DNA of 36,715 nucleotides. Source: Candidatus Methylomirabilis sp. GTDB lineage: Bacteria; DYJV01. The DNA lies in contig DYJV01000020.1 in NCBI GenBank assembly GCA_020722945.1, positions 1 through 36,715 on the forward strand. Direction: 5' to 3'. The position numbers and the translations under genes are program-made. The notes beneath the pieces were generated by a model that had not been told where the DNA came from, searched no databases, and was given only the letters and a program-made list of their open reading frames with translations. This document shows, one piece after another, positions 33,941 through 36,715 of the stretch; the stretch's first letter is position 1; every line of letters begins with the position of its first letter.

Positions 33941-36244
33941 ATGAATCCATACAATTTTGACAATGCTCCATTTGGCTTTGCTTTATGTGAATTGATTTAT
34001 TATCAAGATGTCGATAAATTTGATTACACGTTTATCTCTATTAACAAAGCATTCGAAGATTTACTATCTTTGGATTACAATCAGATTATCAACCAAAAAG
34101 CATCAGATATTTTTAAAATGGTTAAGAGCAACCACCTTGACTTCATTAAAGATTATGTTCAAATAGCACAAAATGGTGGTTCAAAAACTGTAGAAAACTA
34201 TTTTGGTGATAGTAAAAAAATTTTTGATGTTTACATATATTCTTACGACAAAAATATCTTTGCCACCCTTTTTATTGATATTACACTAAAAAAAGTTAAG
34301 ATATCAAAGAATATTCACTCATATTCAAATCTCCTCAAAATTCACAGAAATCAACTCTCATTCAAAAATAGGGTATTTGAGAGTTCCCGTATCCCAATTA
34401 TCATAATGGACAAAAAAACTTTTAAATATATAGATTGCAATCAGGCTGCAGTTAACATCTATGGATACACCTCAAAAAGTGAAGTACTTGGAAAAACTCC
34501 TTTAGATGTGTCAGCCCCCATCCAGTATGATAACACTCCTTCAAACCAAAAAGCACTCTACTACATCAATAAAGCATTAAAGGACGGTTCTGTTGTTTTT
34601 GAATGGAAACATATGAGAGATGATGGGACAATCTGGGATGCTGAAGTCCATCTACTAAAGTTTACTTGTGATTCCAAAATATTTCTTCAATTTTCACTGA
34701 TAGATATCACAGAGCGTAAAAAATTTCAAAACGCCCTGATTCAAGAGAAAGAGCGTTTATCTGTCACACTAAAAAGTATTGGCGATGCAGTTATAACAAC
34801 AGACAACAATGGCAGAATAATATTAATGAATACCATTGCTGAAGAGCTCACAGGTTGGAAGCAATCTGAAGCTTTAGGGGCTCAATTTGATCAAGTAGTT
34901 AATTTTATTGATGAAAAATCATCAACTATCTCTGACAATCTAATTAATAAAGTAATTAACACAGGTGGTGGGATTGATTTTGTAAACAATACAATAATCT
35001 GTTCAAAAGGGAACATAAAGAGATTTGTAGAGTATAGTATCTCCCCTATTAAATTTGAAAATAGCATCATAGGGACAATTATAGTCATAAGAGATATTAC
35101 AAATAGGAGAAAATTTCTTGAAACAATCCAGAAAGCACAGAAGATAGAATCTCTTGGGGTTTTAGCTGGAGGTATTGCCCACGATTTTAACAATCTTCTA
35201 ACCGGAATATTTGGTTACATTGGGATAGCAATACTAAATACAAAAGATAAAAAAGTTAAAGATTCTTTACAAAAAGCATACAATACTATTGAGCAGGCAC
35301 ACTCTCTCAGTAATCAGCTCATTACATTTGCCAAAGGTGGAAAGCCACACAAAAATCATGAGCCACTTTCACCATTTTTAGAAGATACTATAAATTTTGC
35401 ATTAAGTGGTTCAAATATTACAGCTAAATTCAATGTATCTCCGGATCTTTTTCTAAATATCGACAAAAATCAGATTGCACAAGTTATAAGCAATATAGTT
35501 ATCAACGCCTGTCAAGCAATGTCAAATAGCGGAGAAATTGTAGTTACTGCAAAGGAGCTCTATATCTCTGAAGATCGCAAACCTCTCCTCAATAAAGGGA
35601 AATATGTAGTTATATCGATCAAAGATACAGGCATCGGGATACGAAAAGACCTTATAAACAGAGTTTTTGAGCCTTTTTACACCACCAAACCAAAAGGACA
35701 TGGACTCGGACTATCTATGTGCTACTCTATAATAAAAAAACATAATGGAATCATAGAAATAGAGTCCGAAATCAATAGTGGAACCACTGTATCAATATTT
35801 CTACCCTCTGCAGATAAATTAGAAAACAGTGATAAAAAACTAATCTCCCCAAAAAGTAAGAAACATCTTAAAGGTGGTAAAATTCTTGTTATGGACGATG
35901 AACTCTTCATGCAAAACATCTTATCAAAGATATTGAATATATTAGGATTTCAAGTTGTCACTGCTTCTGAAGGTAATACTGCAGTAAACAAATTTTTAGA
36001 AGCAAAAAATAACAATGTCCCTTTTGATGGATTAATATTAGACCTGACAATTCCGGGAGGCATAGATGGTGTGACTACCCTAAAAAAAATCAAGGAGATT
36101 GATGATAAAATAATTGCTTTTGTAATTAGTGGTTATAGTAATCACCCTATACTATCAAATCCGCAAGAGTATGGCTTTACTGACATCATCAAAAAACCAT
36201 TTACGATAGAGGAGATAGAAAAATTATTTAAAAAATATTTTTAA
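33941..36244 (+). CDS. Soluble PAS-PAS-PAS hybrid sensor histidine kinase
   Basis: A 767-residue cytoplasmic kinase without membrane segments. Three PAS domains span about 1-115, 140-260 and 270-395 (NQAAVNIYGYTSKSEVLGKT in the second, TLKSIGDAVITTDNNGRIIL in the third). HisKA has His414 in AGGIAHDFNNLLTG. HATPase_c has KDTGIGI and GHGLGLSMCYSII. The C-terminal receiver (about 645-767) has Asp701 in LILDLTIPG and Lys752 before Pro. It resembles the kinase at 5368-8316 from the third PAS on, down to NIDKNQI, FAKGG/FSKGG and LSGSNI, so the two are clearly paralogues. The ATG follows GGAG at 7 bases. The gene is convergent with the GGDEF gene 3 bases away. Confidence 0.93.
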   Translation: MNPYNFDNAPFGFALCELIYYQDVDKFDYTFISINKAFEDLLSLDYNQIINQKASDIFKMVKSNHLDFIKDYVQIAQNGGSKTVENYFGDSKKIFDVYIYSYDKNIFATLFIDITLKKVKISKNIHSYSNLLKIHRNQLSFKNRVFESSRIPIIIMDKKTFKYIDCNQAAVNIYGYTSKSEVLGKTPLDVSAPIQYDNTPSNQKALYYINKALKDGSVVFEWKHMRDDGTIWDAEVHLLKFTCDSKIFLQFSLIDITERKKFQNALIQEKERLSVTLKSIGDAVITTDNNGRIILMNTIAEELTGWKQSEALGAQFDQVVNFIDEKSSTISDNLINKVINTGGGIDFVNNTIICSKGNIKRFVEYSISPIKFENSIIGTIIVIRDITNRRKFLETIQKAQKIESLGVLAGGIAHDFNNLLTGIFGYIGIAILNTKDKKVKDSLQKAYNTIEQAHSLSNQLITFAKGGKPHKNHEPLSPFLEDTINFALSGSNITAKFNVSPDLFLNIDKNQIAQVISNIVINACQAMSNSGEIVVTAKELYISEDRKPLLNKGKYVVISIKDTGIGIRKDLINRVFEPFYTTKPKGHGLGLSMCYSIIKKHNGIIEIESEINSGTTVSIFLPSADKLENSDKKLISPKSKKHLKGGKILVMDDELFMQNILSKILNILGFQVVTASEGNTAVNKFLEAKNNNVPFDGLILDLTIPGGIDGVTTLKKIKEIDDKIIAFVISGYSNHPILSNPQEYGFTDIIKKPFTIEEIEKLFKKYF

Positions 36245-36247
36245 AAG

Positions 36248-36715
36248 TTAGATTACTGTTTTTCTACCTGAATTTTTGGCAAAATAAAGATTTTTATCAG
36301 CAACTAATATCATATTGTCTATCGAAAAACTACTCTTCTCAAATTCTAATGAATCAGCTATCCCAGCACTAAATGTAAAGGTTATACTATAATCTTTGAA
36401 AGTAAAAGTTTTACTTTTTATAATATTTAGGATACGCAAAATAACAGATTTGGCAGAACTCTTGTCAGCTTCAGGAAATATAATGAGGAACTCCTCACCA
36501 CCATACCTTCCTAATGTATCGTAAGGTCTTATATTTTGAGCAATTATTTTTGTAAACTCTTTCAGAATAAAATCACCAGCCTGATGCCCAAATTTATCAT
36601 TTATTTCTTTAAAATAGTCAATATCGAGAATTGCAATAGCAAAATATCTTTCAGTCCTGATAGATTGCTCAAATAACTCATTCAGCCTGTCAAATAGATA
36701 TCTCCTGTTAAAAAC
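36248..36715 (-). CDS. GGDEF-domain diguanylate cyclase, C-terminal part (cut by window edge)
   Basis: The last 155 codons of a minus-strand gene that enters from the right edge. They cover almost a whole GGDEF domain: LDIDYFKEINDKFGHQAGD (Mg2+ and guanine binding), the catalytic GRYGGEEFLIIF, then VADKNLYFAKNSGRKTV at the end. GGEEF is an active-type signature, and RPYD five residues before it matches the inhibitory I-site RxxD. The product should make cyclic di-GMP from GTP and be feedback-inhibited. The sensory N-terminus lies outside the window. Its stop is 3 bases from the convergent hybrid kinase stop. Confidence 0.93.
   Translation of the reverse strand, partial: VFNRRYLFDRLNELFEQSIRTERYFAIAILDIDYFKEINDKFGHQAGDFILKEFTKIIAQNIRPYDTLGRYGGEEFLIIFPEADKSSAKSVILRILNIIKSKTFTFKDYSITFTFSAGIADSLEFEKSSFSIDNMILVADKNLYFAKNSGRKTVI

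Overview
The window reads as one stretch of an AT-rich (by eye about one third G+C), Gram-negative bacterial chromosome. The envelope evidence is a TolC/HlyD pair, a GT39 lipid-linked sugar transferase and GDP-fucose-type surface-sugar genes. Gene content fits a Deferribacteres-like or related anaerobic lineage (hybrid kinases in number, MEP-pathway IspH, late corrin genes, a selenoprotein), but this placement is from memory of gene styles and not from a search. No phage, plasmid, rRNA, tRNA or CRISPR signal was seen. GTG and TTG starts are frequent, and several starts are settled by Shine-Dalgarno spacing.

Layout. (1) 1-3028, minus strand: the end of a surface-polysaccharide operon, gmd, a frameshifted four-helix-bundle gene, fcl and the first codons of rfbF. 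Short dispersed repeats lie between these genes and also inside fcl, where they are translated. (2) 3029-3483: AT-rich divergent region with a good sigma70-type promoter for coaX. (3) 3484-11897, plus strand: coaX, a periplasmic ABC-type binding protein, a 982-residue hybrid kinase, ribD, a soluble GAF kinase and a receiver-TPR protein. (4) 11865-14649, minus strand: a radical SAM protein, mazG and a peroxiredoxin whose peroxidatic residue is encoded by in-frame TGA, i.e. a selenoprotein. (5) 14936-26756, plus strand: hisC-cmk-ispH-rpsA-CaCA exchanger-sppA-acetoacetyl-CoA synthetase-purS, then purQ, an OppF-type ATPase and a GT39 glycosyltransferase. (6) 26840-27985, minus: a GT4 glycosyltransferase. 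(7) 28033-31062, plus: DUF456, hpt, cobU, cobS, type 4 uracil-DNA glycosylase. (8) 31067-33481, minus: tolC-hlyD. (9) 33941-36244, plus: a second, soluble PAS hybrid kinase, convergent with a partial diguanylate cyclase (36248 to the end).

How the parts work together. The housekeeping genes cover CoA (coaX), riboflavin (ribD), histidine (hisC), CMP phosphorylation (cmk), isoprenoids (ispH), translation (rpsA), purines (purS, purQ, hpt) and cobamide assembly (cobU, cobS). Between them sit three kinase systems whose receivers carry no DNA-binding domain. The most notable features are the Sec-peroxiredoxin with a hairpin placed like a bacterial SECIS element, the repeat-derived peptides inside fcl, the binding-protein/hybrid-kinase pair, the GAF-kinase/REC-TPR pair, and a nested inverted repeat upstream of the radical SAM gene.
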